DNA of 64,000 nucleotides. Origin: Ferruginibacter yonginensis (GTDB lineage Bacteria > Bacteroidota > Bacteroidia > Chitinophagales > Chitinophagaceae). Below, piece by piece: positions 1 to 9,825 of this stretch. The notes under the pieces are model-generated. The model made no database searches and was not told the DNA's origin. It was given only the letters and a program-made list of their open reading frames with translations. The translations under genes and the position numbers were made by a program. Position 1 is the stretch's first letter, and the number at the start of each line of letters is the position of its first letter. The stretch covers positions 1 through 64,000 of the forward strand of contig NZ_JBHSCZ010000004.1 of the NCBI RefSeq assembly GCF_042651465.1. The letters run 5' to 3'.

Positions 1-27
1 AAGATCTTTATTTTTAGCCTCTCAGCT

Positions 28-80
28 ACCCTCTTTTTCAATCGGGTTGCAAAAGTAAAAACTTTATTTTATTTAACCAA
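28..80 (-). promoter_or_regulatory. leftward promoter, copy 1 of 3
   Basis: Read on the minus strand, TTG (80-78), a 20-bp spacer and TACTTTTG (57-50) match the Bacteroidota promoter pattern exactly. The sequence around the start, GCAACCCGATTGAAAAAG, is shared with copies 2 and 3. It would drive transcription out of the left edge of the window. Confidence 0.65.
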
Positions 81-120
81 AAATTTCTTATTTATTTTTT
101 TAAACTTCTCTAAGCTTAAA

Positions 121-173
121 ACCCTTTTTTGAACCGGGTTGCAAAAGTAATCCCTCTTTTCCTAATCACCAAA
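121..173 (-). promoter_or_regulatory. leftward promoter, copy 2 of 3
   Basis: Minus strand: TTTGG/TTG (172-170), a 20-bp spacer and TACTTTTG (149-142), followed by GCAACCCGGTTC and an A-rich stretch then GGGT. Box spacing is identical to copy 1, and the two lie 92 bp apart. Confidence 0.65.
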
Positions 174-240
174 TTTATTTTAATCTTTTTTAAAACTAAT
201 CGGCTCATTATCACTCCCTTACAACAACTTAAGATCTATA

Positions 241-292
241 CCCTTTTTCTCAATCGGGTTGCAAATATACAACCTCTATCCTTACCAACAAA
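241..292 (-). promoter_or_regulatory. leftward promoter, copy 3 of 3
   Basis: Minus strand: TTTG (292-289), a 19-bp spacer and TATATTTG (269-262), followed by GCAACCCGATTGAG. It is the most upstream copy, 120 bp from copy 2. The rest of 1-425 holds no convincing open reading frame. The three copies together suggest a strongly expressed gene, perhaps an rRNA or tRNA operon, beyond the left edge. That last step is inference. Confidence 0.6.
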
Positions 293-425
293 CTTATTTT
301 TATAACTTCTACAACCTCTCCCCCAAAACACAAGCCCATACTCACTCTTACAACTAAAAAAAAATTTATACAAAAGGCGGTTTACAGGAGAATCAACGTA
401 GAAAATGAAACATTGTAGTTATACT

Positions 426-1181
426 TTACAAGAATATATCATCATTGTAACCTACTTCTTTTAAAAATAAACCATGTGATGGCGTAGAGAAGTCTGTTTT
501 TGTAGGGGACTTACTTTCAATAATGTTTTTAAATTCATTCAATGAATATTTACCACGACCAACTTTTAACATGGTGCCTACTAAACCACGTACCATCCCT
601 CGTAAGAAACGATTACCTTGAACATTATAGACTAAATCATGAAGCTGTGTAGCCCACACACTTTTTGTTAGGGTACAATTGTAGGTAAAGACTTGTGTAT
701 TTTTTTTTGAAAAACTTTGAAAGTCTGAATAATCTTTTAAAACTTCAGCAGCTTGATTTAGTAAAGCAATATCTAACTTAAATGGATAGTAAAAGGAAGT
801 TTGATCTTTAAATGGATTTTTTGTTAGATGTATATTGTATTGATATGAACGGTACAAAGCATCGAACCTTGCATGGGCATTTGAGTTGGTTTGCTTTATG
901 GACTTTACAACAATATCGTTAGGTAGGATTGCATTGAGATGGTATATAGCTTTTGGAATAAGATTGATATCTATTTGAAATGATGCATCGAAATGAAAAA
1001 AGTTTTGAAGTGCATGAACGCCAGCATCAGTTCGGGAAGAGCCTGTTAAAGGAACGCTTGTTCGAAAATAAATAAGTAAAGCTTTTTCTACCTCTGCCTG
1101 AATGGTATTAGCGTTTTGTTGTATTTGAAAACCTGCATATGCAGCCCCATTATAAGCTACCTCTATAAAATACCTTTTCAT
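426..1181 (-). CDS. truA: tRNA pseudouridine synthase A (TruA)
   Basis: Isomerises uridine to pseudouridine at positions 38-40 of the tRNA anticodon stem-loop in the cytoplasm. The 251-residue length is usual for the family. The catalytic motif RTDAGVHA is present, with the expected aspartate at residue 52. The N-terminal MKRYFIEVAYNGAAYAGFQ strand and the later RGMVRGLVGTM segment are also typical of TruA. It lies 6 bp after the DUF4476 gene on the same strand, so the two are probably co-transcribed. No hairpin terminator is visible between its stop and the leftward promoter cluster. Confidence 0.96.
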   Translation of the reverse strand: MKRYFIEVAYNGAAYAGFQIQQNANTIQAEVEKALLIYFRTSVPLTGSSRTDAGVHALQNFFHFDASFQIDINLIPKAIYHLNAILPNDIVVKSIKQTNSNAHARFDALYRSYQYNIHLTKNPFKDQTSFYYPFKLDIALLNQAAEVLKDYSDFQSFSKKNTQVFTYNCTLTKSVWATQLHDLVYNVQGNRFLRGMVRGLVGTMLKVGRGKYSLNEFKNIIESKSPTKTDFSTPSHGLFLKEVGYNDDIFL

Positions 1182-1187
1182 TACAAT

Positions 1188-2333
1188 TTATTTACCCAGC
1201 ATATCGCTGAAGCGTTTGATGAAATAAGAATCTGTTAATTCTGCTTTTAGAGATTCAAAATTTTGGGTATCGTATACGTGGCTGTATGATGCAACAAAAA
1301 ATTTATACTTTCCATTGTCTGTCAAGAAGAGTGTGCTTAAATTTTTAATTTGTGCTACGGAAAAGCATTTAGATTTAAAATATTTATTGGCTGCGTTGAT
1401 TAAGTCATCGTCATTGGAAGATGCCGCCATTTTTTTGCGTAGTTTAAAAAAATCATCGTCATTAGCATTTGCTTTACAATCTGAATTGATGTTTACAACT
1501 GGTGTACTTTTTACATCTACGTTAATTATTGGCTCTTGCGTTGGTTGCGTTGATGTTGCCTTATTTAACGAGGCACTAGGTGTTTGAACTGATTCATTTG
1601 CTTTTGCATTTGGATTTTGTAAATCAATATCAAGAAATCGCTTATCTGCTTTTGGGGTTTCGGCAACTGTTGATGTAATTATTGGTTCAGTATATTGTGG
1701 TTTTGTTGTGTTTGTTGTTGACTGTAAAACATCTACCGGAAAAAAGATTTTGATTGTATCGGTATTTTCGTCTGTATAAATGAAAGTTTTACCATCAACA
1801 TCATTCACAGTTTCTAATTTTTTAATGGTATTGATAAAAGATTTTTGAGTTGGTTTATTTGTTACTTGTGTGGTAGTTGTAACTTGGGTAACATCTTTTT
1901 TAATAGAGAGGTTACTATTGGTTGCACCTGATAATGAATTAGCAAACATATCATCATTATCAAGTGTAGTTTTAACAGGAGTTAGCGAAGGTTGCCCACT
2001 CATGGTAATTTGCATAGTTTGAATATTGTATAAACCCCAACCCTTTTCAGCAAAATTTTTTAATAAATATCCTGCATCAGCACCATTAATTGTTAATGCG
2101 ATGTTTTGTTGTGGCCACTGATCTTTCGGGAAACCAATATTTAATGAATAATTACCATTAGACAATTTTGGTATCACGATATAGCCAGACGATGATGAAC
2201 TCAATAGTTTATCATTCATTTTTATATAAAAAGGTTGTTTATTATCTGTTTGTATGTAAACAAAATAATGTTGTTGTGCTTTAGCAATTGTAGGTATTAG
2301 GATAAGTAAAGCGATATATAAATATGATTTCAT
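1188..2333 (-). CDS. exported DUF4476-domain protein
   Basis: Function unknown. From the chosen start the protein begins MKSYLYIALLILIPTIAKAQQ, a clear Sec signal peptide; an ATG at 2345 would only add four residues. The middle is low-complexity and rich in Thr/Ser/Pro/Asn. The last 90 or so residues (DDDFFKLRKKMAASSNDDD onward, then FSVAQIKNLSTLFLTDNGKYKF) match the DUF4476 pattern seen in Bacteroidota, a helical domain of unknown role. A minus-strand TAGTTTTG (2361-2354) just upstream is a possible -7 box without a clear -33. It is upstream of truA with a 6-bp gap. Confidence 0.8.
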   Translation of the reverse strand: MKSYLYIALLILIPTIAKAQQHYFVYIQTDNKQPFYIKMNDKLLSSSSSGYIVIPKLSNGNYSLNIGFPKDQWPQQNIALTINGADAGYLLKNFAEKGWGLYNIQTMQITMSGQPSLTPVKTTLDNDDMFANSLSGATNSNLSIKKDVTQVTTTTQVTNKPTQKSFINTIKKLETVNDVDGKTFIYTDENTDTIKIFFPVDVLQSTTNTTKPQYTEPIITSTVAETPKADKRFLDIDLQNPNAKANESVQTPSASLNKATSTQPTQEPIINVDVKSTPVVNINSDCKANANDDDFFKLRKKMAASSNDDDLINAANKYFKSKCFSVAQIKNLSTLFLTDNGKYKFFVASYSHVYDTQNFESLKAELTDSYFIKRFSDMLGK

Positions 2334-2443
2334 GTAAATGAGCATTTAATATGCAAAACTAAAGATTATGAATGGTTTACCATTTATAAAAAATTGTGAT
2401 AATTTTTATGCTTATCAATATACATTTACAAAAAAACAAAAAG

Positions 2444-4876
2444 ATGAAAAGAATTTTAATGCTTTTTAGTATTGCAGCATTACCATTTTGTGTGATTGCT
2501 CAAAAGGCTGAAAACAATGATTGGAAGCGAATTTTTCGTGAAAGCTATCCAAGAACCAACGATTTAGTACATACCAAGTTAGATGTACGATTTGATTATG
2601 ACAAATCATATTTATATGGTAAGGAGTGGCTTACATTACAACCACATTTTTATGCTACAGACAGTGTATTGTTAGATGCAAAAGGAATGGAGATAAAAGA
2701 AGTTGCTATAATGAAAGGGGCAACAAAAACTCCTTTGAAATACAGTTATGATGGTATGCAAATTAACATTAAGCTTGATAAAACTTACAAAGCAAACGAA
2801 AAGTACACTTTATACTTTGATTATGTAAGCAAACCAAATGAAATAGAGGTTGCCGGGAGTGCCGCTATTACTGATGCCAAAGGTTTATACTTCATTAATC
2901 CAAAAGGGGAAGAAAAGAATAAACCTACACAAATTTGGACCCAAGGCGAAACGGAAGCTAACAGTGTTTGGATGGTAACTATTGATAAGCCCAACCAAAA
3001 ATCAACAGAAGAAATTACCATGACGGTACCTGCAAAATATGTAACCTTGAGCAATGGTTTACTCATAAGCAAAAAGGTAAATACTGATGGCACTAGAAGT
3101 GATTATTGGAAAATGGACTTGCCACATGCACCTTATTTATTTTTTATGGGAGTAGGTGATTTTGCTATAACTAAAGATACTTATAAAGGAAAAGAAGTAA
3201 GCTATTACACAGAAAAATCGCAAGAACCATTTGCAAGAAAAGTATTTGGTAATACACCAGAAATGATGAAGTTTTTTTCTGAGAAATTAGGAGTAGAATT
3301 TCCTTGGCAAAAATATGCTCAAATAGTTGGTAGGGATTATGTAAGTGGTGCAATGGAAAATACCACTGCAACTTTACACCAAGAGAGTGCGTACCAGAAT
3401 AACAGACAATTAGCAGATGGTAATGCTTGGGAAGAAACTATTGCTCATGAATTATTTCACCAATGGTTTGGCGATTATGTAACTGCTGAAAGTTGGAGTA
3501 ACTTAACAGTTAATGAAAGTTTTGCTAATTACAGTGAATATTTGTGGGATGAATATAAATATGGGAAAGACTTTGCTGATGACCATAATTTTGATGATAT
3601 GCAAGGTTACATTTCAAGTGGTAGTGAAAGCAAAGATTTAGTAAGATACCGCTATGCAGACAAAGAAGATATGTTTGATGCTGTTAGTTACAACAAGGGC
3701 GGTCGTATTTTACATATGTTGAGAAATTATGTAGGTGATGATGCCTTTTTTAAATCGCTTAATAATTACTTAACTACCAATAAATTTAAAGCTGGAGAAG
3801 CTGCACAACTAAGATTAGCTTTTGAAGAAGTAACTGGGAAAGACATGAATTGGTTTTGGAACCAATGGTATTATGGTAGTGGTCACCCAAAATTAAAAAT
3901 TGATTATAGTTATGATGATGCAGCAGGTAAAGCAATGGTTACCGTAGCACAAACGCAAAAAGGTGATAAAATATTTAAATTACCTATTGCTGTTGATGTT
4001 TATAGTGGTACTGATAAAAAACGCTACAATGTTGTATTAGAGAATAAAATAGATACACTTTACTTTAATTATAGTAAAAGACCTGATTTGATTAACGTTG
4101 ATGGCGATAAGATATTATTAGCTGAAAAAACAGATAATAAAACAGAAGAAAATTTTATTTACCAAATTAAAAATGCAAAAAACTATTTAGATAGAAAAGA
4201 AGCTATTGATTTCTTTGCCAAAAAATCGATGCCAGAATTGGCCAAAGGTTTATATGACAAATACAGTGGAATCAAAATTTTAACTATACAAAAATTGGGC
4301 GCATCATCTTATAAAAATGATGCTGTAGTGTTAGAAGAAATTGCATCATTGGCTACAAAAAGTATTGATAAAAAAGTAAAAGCTGCAGCTATTAATTATT
4401 TAGTTAAAAATGGTGATGCAAAATATTTAAGTATTTATCAAAGTGGAGTAAACGATTCATCATATTCGGTTGCAGGAGCAGCTTTAAAAGGATTGGTAGC
4501 ACTTGATGCCAACAACGCATACACATTAGCAAAGAAGTTTAGTAGTGATGCTAAAGGCGCTTTAGGTGCAGCAGTAAATGATGTTTTAATTAACAATGGT
4601 ACAGAGGCAGATTTTGATTATTTAAATACAAAATTTGAAGATGCCCCATTATCATTTGAAAAAATACAGTTAACTAACAAGTATGCAGATTATTTAGCCA
4701 AATTAAATGACCTTACTAAAGTTAAAAAAGGTATTGATGCAATTATTAATTTTAGAAACGGTATTCCTGAACAATTTAGGGGAAATGTTGATGGTAGTTT
4801 TAAAGCTGCACTAGCTAAAATTTCAAAAGCTAAAGGCGCTGAAATAGAAGCTTATATTAATGCTGCTTTTAAATAA
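2444..4876 (+). CDS. secreted M1-family zinc aminopeptidase
   Basis: Removes N-terminal residues from peptides, probably in the periplasm. From the ATG at 2444 the protein has 810 residues and starts with the signal peptide MKRILMLFSIAALPFCVIAQ. An ATG further upstream at 2408 and a non-ATG start at 2396 would place extra charged residues before it, so 2444 is preferred. The M1 signature is complete: the substrate-binding GAMEN at residues 302-306, the zinc motif HELFH at 335-339 and the third zinc ligand in NESF (Glu358). The C-terminal third is helical, resembling the HEAT-like region of M1 enzymes. A strong hairpin terminator follows, so the gene is probably monocistronic. Confidence 0.93.
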   Translation: MKRILMLFSIAALPFCVIAQKAENNDWKRIFRESYPRTNDLVHTKLDVRFDYDKSYLYGKEWLTLQPHFYATDSVLLDAKGMEIKEVAIMKGATKTPLKYSYDGMQINIKLDKTYKANEKYTLYFDYVSKPNEIEVAGSAAITDAKGLYFINPKGEEKNKPTQIWTQGETEANSVWMVTIDKPNQKSTEEITMTVPAKYVTLSNGLLISKKVNTDGTRSDYWKMDLPHAPYLFFMGVGDFAITKDTYKGKEVSYYTEKSQEPFARKVFGNTPEMMKFFSEKLGVEFPWQKYAQIVGRDYVSGAMENTTATLHQESAYQNNRQLADGNAWEETIAHELFHQWFGDYVTAESWSNLTVNESFANYSEYLWDEYKYGKDFADDHNFDDMQGYISSGSESKDLVRYRYADKEDMFDAVSYNKGGRILHMLRNYVGDDAFFKSLNNYLTTNKFKAGEAAQLRLAFEEVTGKDMNWFWNQWYYGSGHPKLKIDYSYDDAAGKAMVTVAQTQKGDKIFKLPIAVDVYSGTDKKRYNVVLENKIDTLYFNYSKRPDLINVDGDKILLAEKTDNKTEENFIYQIKNAKNYLDRKEAIDFFAKKSMPELAKGLYDKYSGIKILTIQKLGASSYKNDAVVLEEIASLATKSIDKKVKAAAINYLVKNGDAKYLSIYQSGVNDSSYSVAGAALKGLVALDANNAYTLAKKFSSDAKGALGAAVNDVLINNGTEADFDYLNTKFEDAPLSFEKIQLTNKYADYLAKLNDLTKVKKGIDAIINFRNGIPEQFRGNVDGSFKAALAKISKAKGAEIEAYINAAFK

Positions 4877-4893
4877 TAAAAAATGAAAGATAT

Positions 4894-4929
4894 AAAAAAG
4901 CCGCTTCATTTTATGAAGCGGCTTTTTTA
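4894..4929 (+). terminator. rho-independent terminator of the M1 peptidase gene
   Basis: An A-run, then GCCGCTTCAT and its complement ATGAAGCGGC around a very short loop, then a run of T. Stem 4900-4922. Confidence 0.9.
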
Positions 4930-5614
4930 AAGTTAGTATGTATAGAAATAGGTTATACTTAAAATATGAAGATTTATATTAAAATACCTGAAAATACTAT
5001 TTATACTGTTTATTAGTGATGGAAACTGAACAACAAACCATCATATTTATCATCTCTAAAAAATATTGAATAATTATACTTTAAGTTAGTTGAGATTATT
5101 AGTATTTCAATGTATATTTTAAATTAATTGATGCTGCACTATTCATTCAAAATAGTAAGAGTATCGGTATTTTCATAAAGTACCTTAAATGAATAATTCA
5201 AAAAAAATATGCTAAAAATTGTATACCAATTTTACATCTCTTTACTTTTTTCAAAATACTTTTTATTGAAAATGACATTGAATTTACCAATTTAAAGTAA
5301 GTTATTACTACTATAAGAATTAAATATCCTATAAAGAAATATTTCATTTTAAAATTTGTATTATCAACTCAATGACTTTTATAGAATTCATATAAATATT
5401 CAACATAAAAAATGAAAACTTCGAATTAGCCTCCGTTTAATGTTGTTCTTTAATTTTTGTTCATTTTAAAAATAAAAATCATTTCTTTTTACTCTGAATT
5501 AGGTCACATTAAAAAGCTTTATCATAAATCGATTTTCTTAAAATGATTTGCAAAAAATAGTTATTAATAATCAATTATATTTTTCAAACATTCATTTTAC
5601 ATACTATCTAAAAC
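4930..5614. other. AT-rich gap without an intact gene
   Basis: No intact gene or RNA is seen over about 690 bases. On the minus strand, 5231-5013 reads as one frame broken by two stop codons, with protein-like stretches such as VLYENTDTLTILNE and FRDDKYDGLLFSFHH before a final stop at 5015-5013. This may be the remnant of a decayed gene, but in DNA this AT-rich it could be chance. Confidence 0.35.
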
Positions 5615-5648
5615 AACGAATCCGATTGCTATAGCAATCGGATTCGTT
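5615..5648 (-). terminator. terminator of the reprolysin-like protease gene
   Basis: A perfect 16-bp inverted repeat, AACGAATCCGATTGCT and its complement, separated by 2 bases. It sits 32 bp beyond the stop of the leftward protease gene. Confidence 0.75.
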
Positions 5649-5680
5649 TATACATATTAAATTGAAGTATTAGGTATTCA

Positions 5681-8600
5681 TTACAATCCTTTTACTACTT
5701 TACCGCTAGCCAGTTGTTTACCGCTTGCGTCACGTAATTCAACTAGGTAGGTACCTTGTTGCATTCTTGACATATCAACGTCCATTCTACCATAAGTACC
5801 AGTAACCGTAAAGCCTTTACTGAATACTCTTGCACCTTTAGCATCATACACATTTAAAGTTGCATTTCTTGAAGTGGTAGTTGCACTATAGAAACGCACT
5901 TGCATTGTAGTACTAACAGGATTTGGATAGATGAATAGTTGGCTGCTCACTAAAGAATCAATTCTTACAATATTTGATAAACTCACACAGTTTGAAACTG
6001 GATCAGTTATAGAAACTTGGTAAGAACCAAAACCATCAACATTGATAGGTAAACTAGGGTTAGTATTTGAAATTACCGATCCATTTTTTAACCAAACATA
6101 ATTATAGTTGCCTACAGGACTAACTGTGGTAAATAAACCTGAGTTAATTGATGGGTTTAATGAAGTTGCATTTGCAGCAGTTAATACAACAGTTGGTCTG
6201 TTTGTCAAAATTAAAGCTGCTGCTGGTGTTGTAACTACACCACATGGTATACCAGAAACAATTACTCTATATAAATTACCATTTAAAGTTAATGGAGCAT
6301 TATTAATTGTATATGTTGCTGCAGTACCACTTGTTGCAGGATTTGCAGGAATACCAGGTACAACGTTTGTAAAAGTAGTGCCTCCATTAGTACTCACTTG
6401 CCATTGGTACGATAAAGTACCACCTGTTGCTGCCACACTAAAAGTGTAAGTATCGCCGGCGCAACCTCTTTGAACCGTTGGGTTTGCTGTAACTGTAACA
6501 GGGTTATTAACTGTTAATACAACAGCGTTTGATGTAACTGGAACTGTAGGTGAACAAGTACTTAGAATATTCACTCTGTATTGGTTGTTATTAAACGCCA
6601 AAGTGGTAGCAGGGGTTGTATAAGTTGCATTTACTGCACCAGCAATGTCAGTAAATGTAGTACCACCATTGGTACTTACTTGCCATTGGTAAGTTAACCC
6701 TGTACCAGATGCAGCCACACTAAATGTAGCAGTATTTGGAACACAAGCTGATTGAGCTGTTGGTTGTGTAGTAATTGTTGCTACTGTATTTACTGTTAAA
6801 CGTACTACGTTTGAAGTAACTGCACCACCACAAGCAGTAGTTAATTGCACCCTGTAGAAAGTATTATTATTTGCAGGTGTTGTAATGGCTGTAGTATATG
6901 TGTTTGATGTACCACCAGTACCTGTAGAAACATTCACAAATGGGCCACCAACAGCTGCCGATTGTTGCCATTGATAACTTACACCCGTACCAGCACCTTG
7001 AACTGTGAAGGTTGCTGCAGCATTATTACATACCGTTACATCAGTTGGTTGAGTAGTAATTGAAGCCACACTATTTTCAGTTAACACGGCAATGTTTGAG
7101 GTTACAGTACTACATTGAGTTGAAACAATAACTCTATAAGCTCTACCATTTAAACCTGTAGATGGACCTGTGGTATAACTAGCTGCTGTAGCACCAGCAA
7201 TATTAGTGAAAGTGCCTGTAGCTGTTGGAGCTGTTTGCCATTGATAGGTTACACCTGATGTACTAGTAGTTACACTAAAATTAGCTGTAGCTGGAGCACA
7301 AACTGTTACATTTTGAGGTTGTGCTGTAATGACAGGAGGAGCACTTTGGTTAATTACAAAACTAATTGTGGTTGTATTTGTAATAGCACCTGCAGTACCT
7401 GTAACGGTAATGTTATAAGTACCAGCTGGTAATGTATTAGCATTATTTAAGGTTGCTACTGTACTGATTCCAGGTGTAACTGGGTTTGGTGCAAAAGTAA
7501 CCGTAGTTCCAGTTGGAACGCCACTAGCTGTTAAGTTAATAGGTGTAGTAAAAGTTCCTGTAACTGTAGTAGGTATGGTAACATTTAACGTTGCAGCTGC
7601 AGGGCAAGCAGATGTAGTTGGTGTAGTTGTACCAAAGCTAAAACCATTTGGTGGTACTGTAATGGTAAAGTTGGCATTTGACACATCAAAGAAAACATTG
7701 TTGATTGCTTCAACTTTAACCCTTGCAGTTGTTGAGGCTGTATTTGGTATAACTACAGCCTCTGTACCATCGTTTGCTGTGCTTGCCAATAATACTGTTG
7801 GATAGGTTAATCCACCATCAGTAGATAAAGAAATTTTTACATTCGCAGTACTAATAGGAGCTACGTTCGTTGATGCTACATCCCAAGTGATAGTTTGTGT
7901 AGAACCGCCAACATAACTTTCTCCACCATTAGGTGCTGTAACCACAAATGGGGTTGTACCTGAAACAGATAAGGTAAATGGAGTTGATGATTGACAACCA
8001 CCACTACCAACTGAAGTAACACCACCACCACCAGCTCTATTATCTCTAACAGTTAATCTGAAATTCATTGTTCTTGCTGCTGTTGGCAATGTTTCACCTT
8101 TTAATCCTCCAAGTGTAGCTGCCGGATTTGTAGGATAATTTGCCAATATTACAGCGTTATCTGGGAAAGTTCTTGAACCTGTAATTTTTGGTACTCGTGA
8201 TTTGAATAATGGGCTAGTTGTGTTTGCGTTTCCACCATTCCATGTTGTTGTAGGACCTAAATCCCACTGTTCCCAACAATAAGTTAAAGCATCTCCATTA
8301 GCATCAGTTGCAGTCCCTACAAGTGTAAAAGGCGTTGAAGGTGGAATGCTTAAACCTGCAGGAGTGGTGATAGTTGCAACTGGTAAAGTATTTCCTGTTG
8401 CTATAATAGTTCTACAGCTGGCTCCACCTGCTTCTAAAAAATCACTTATTTGATCAAAACTTCTGGGGTGAAAGAAAGGATCACTATTATTTTGGATATT
8501 ATCTGAACCACATATACCTGCATAAGCTTGAATAGTGGTACCACTACCTACTTCATAGGCACTTGATGCTGTTCTATTAGGAGCAGCGCAATTAAGAGCT

Positions 8601-9694
8601 GTACTGTTAAAAGTATGAGAACCACCAAATTGGTGGCCAACTTCGTGTGCTACATAATCAATATCATAAGCATCTCCTGTTGGTGATGGACTTCCTGTGA
8701 TACCTCTTGCTTTAGTTGTACCACATACACAACCTAATTGAGCTAAACCGCCACCACCTGTGCTAAATGTGTGTCCAATATCATAATTTGATGGGCCAAT
8801 ATTGCCATCAATTACTGTTTGACTTTCATTTATAAGGGTGTTAGCATTATTATTACCATTGAAAGGATCTGTTGCTGCATCTAAAAATTCTACAGTTGCG
8901 TTGTTTGCGATCAAAATTAATCTGATTGATAAATCACTTTCGTACACTCCATTTACCCTATTAACCGTTGTAACAATTGCAGCATGTAATAGGGCTGGGT
9001 TTGTACCAGCCGCAACACCAGGCGCTTGAGCATATTCACCAGTACATGCAACTGCTAACCTGTAAGCATATAATTGTGTACCACGGCATAATGCATTAAC
9101 ATTGTTACCGTCAAAAGGACGTGCAATATCTAACACTTCATTATCTGAAACACCACATTGCATGTTTCTTGGTTTAATTAGATCCGTTCTGAAGTAACTA
9201 ATGTAATTATTGATATTACCGATAGCGTACGGATCAACGTAATACGTTCCTTTTCCATTCACAGTTAAAACTTGTGCATGAAACCCTCTAGGAGTATAAT
9301 CAAACCTAATTGTAGCATACGGATCGCTAATACCTTGTCCTGCGTATGTTCTAATGTCACTGAACTTAGCTTGTAATGCTGGCTCTTGAATACTACTTTC
9401 CCAAACATGGAACGTAGCTGTAGTACCATCTGGCATTGGTATTGCCAAAACAGGCGTTTGATTTCTTGTGTAGATTATATCTTTTTCTTGTGGTAAACTT
9501 GATAAGAAAGATTTTATTCCTTCATTATCTAAATTAAGCACTCTGTACTGTGAAGGTTTTATTACTCTTGATTTACTATTTACCATTGTATTGGTTTCTT
9601 TAGCGTCTACAAAAAATGATTTTTGAGCGCTAACAGTAAATTGCAAAAGTGTCAAAAACAAAACAGTTAGAAACAACTGGTAAATTTTTCTCAT
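5681..9694 (-). CDS. secreted reprolysin-like metalloprotease with Ig-like repeats and T9SS type A tail
   Basis: A cell-surface or secreted zinc protease of 1337 residues. It starts with a signal peptide (MRKIYQLFLTVLFLTLLQFTVSAQ), followed by a propeptide-like region of about 180 residues. The metzincin motif HEVGHQFGGSH lies at residues 350-360, matching HExxHxxGxxH. Further on come a cysteine-containing region, a domain beginning TAPNGGESYVGGSTQTITW, and four Ig-like repeats of about 90 residues, each carrying a YQWQ motif. The end, from YPNPVSTTMQVRFYS, is a type A T9SS sorting domain for export across the outer membrane. Substrate unknown. It is transcribed alone from its own upstream region; the next gene runs the other way. 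Confidence 0.9.
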   Translation of the reverse strand: MRKIYQLFLTVLFLTLLQFTVSAQKSFFVDAKETNTMVNSKSRVIKPSQYRVLNLDNEGIKSFLSSLPQEKDIIYTRNQTPVLAIPMPDGTTATFHVWESSIQEPALQAKFSDIRTYAGQGISDPYATIRFDYTPRGFHAQVLTVNGKGTYYVDPYAIGNINNYISYFRTDLIKPRNMQCGVSDNEVLDIARPFDGNNVNALCRGTQLYAYRLAVACTGEYAQAPGVAAGTNPALLHAAIVTTVNRVNGVYESDLSIRLILIANNATVEFLDAATDPFNGNNNANTLINESQTVIDGNIGPSNYDIGHTFSTGGGGLAQLGCVCGTTKARGITGSPSPTGDAYDIDYVAHEVGHQFGGSHTFNSTALNCAAPNRTASSAYEVGSGTTIQAYAGICGSDNIQNNSDPFFHPRSFDQISDFLEAGGASCRTIIATGNTLPVATITTPAGLSIPPSTPFTLVGTATDANGDALTYCWEQWDLGPTTTWNGGNANTTSPLFKSRVPKITGSRTFPDNAVILANYPTNPAATLGGLKGETLPTAARTMNFRLTVRDNRAGGGGVTSVGSGGCQSSTPFTLSVSGTTPFVVTAPNGGESYVGGSTQTITWDVASTNVAPISTANVKISLSTDGGLTYPTVLLASTANDGTEAVVIPNTASTTARVKVEAINNVFFDVSNANFTITVPPNGFSFGTTTPTTSACPAAATLNVTIPTTVTGTFTTPINLTASGVPTGTTVTFAPNPVTPGISTVATLNNANTLPAGTYNITVTGTAGAITNTTTISFVINQSAPPVITAQPQNVTVCAPATANFSVTTSTSGVTYQWQTAPTATGTFTNIAGATAASYTTGPSTGLNGRAYRVIVSTQCSTVTSNIAVLTENSVASITTQPTDVTVCNNAAATFTVQGAGTGVSYQWQQSAAVGGPFVNVSTGTGGTSNTYTTAITTPANNNTFYRVQLTTACGGAVTSNVVRLTVNTVATITTQPTAQSACVPNTATFSVAASGTGLTYQWQVSTNGGTTFTDIAGAVNATYTTPATTLAFNNNQYRVNILSTCSPTVPVTSNAVVLTVNNPVTVTANPTVQRGCAGDTYTFSVAATGGTLSYQWQVSTNGGTTFTNVVPGIPANPATSGTAATYTINNAPLTLNGNLYRVIVSGIPCGVVTTPAAALILTNRPTVVLTAANATSLNPSINSGLFTTVSPVGNYNYVWLKNGSVISNTNPSLPINVDGFGSYQVSITDPVSNCVSLSNIVRIDSLVSSQLFIYPNPVSTTMQVRFYSATTTSRNATLNVYDAKGARVFSKGFTVTGTYGRMDVDMSRMQQGTYLVELRDASGKQLASGKVVKGL

Positions 9695-9825
9695 TTTGTA
9701 TTATTTTTTAGCTAAATTATTACATTTTGATTAATTAAACTCAAAAGTGGCGAAATCTATAAAAAGCAACATATTAACAGTTATAATGTTGTTACTAATG
9801 AATTTAGTTTATATCTTAGCTTTAA

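Noticed and set aside
5615..5648. Operator palindrome
   Set aside because: It lies just past a stop codon and far from any start, so a terminator is the simpler reading.
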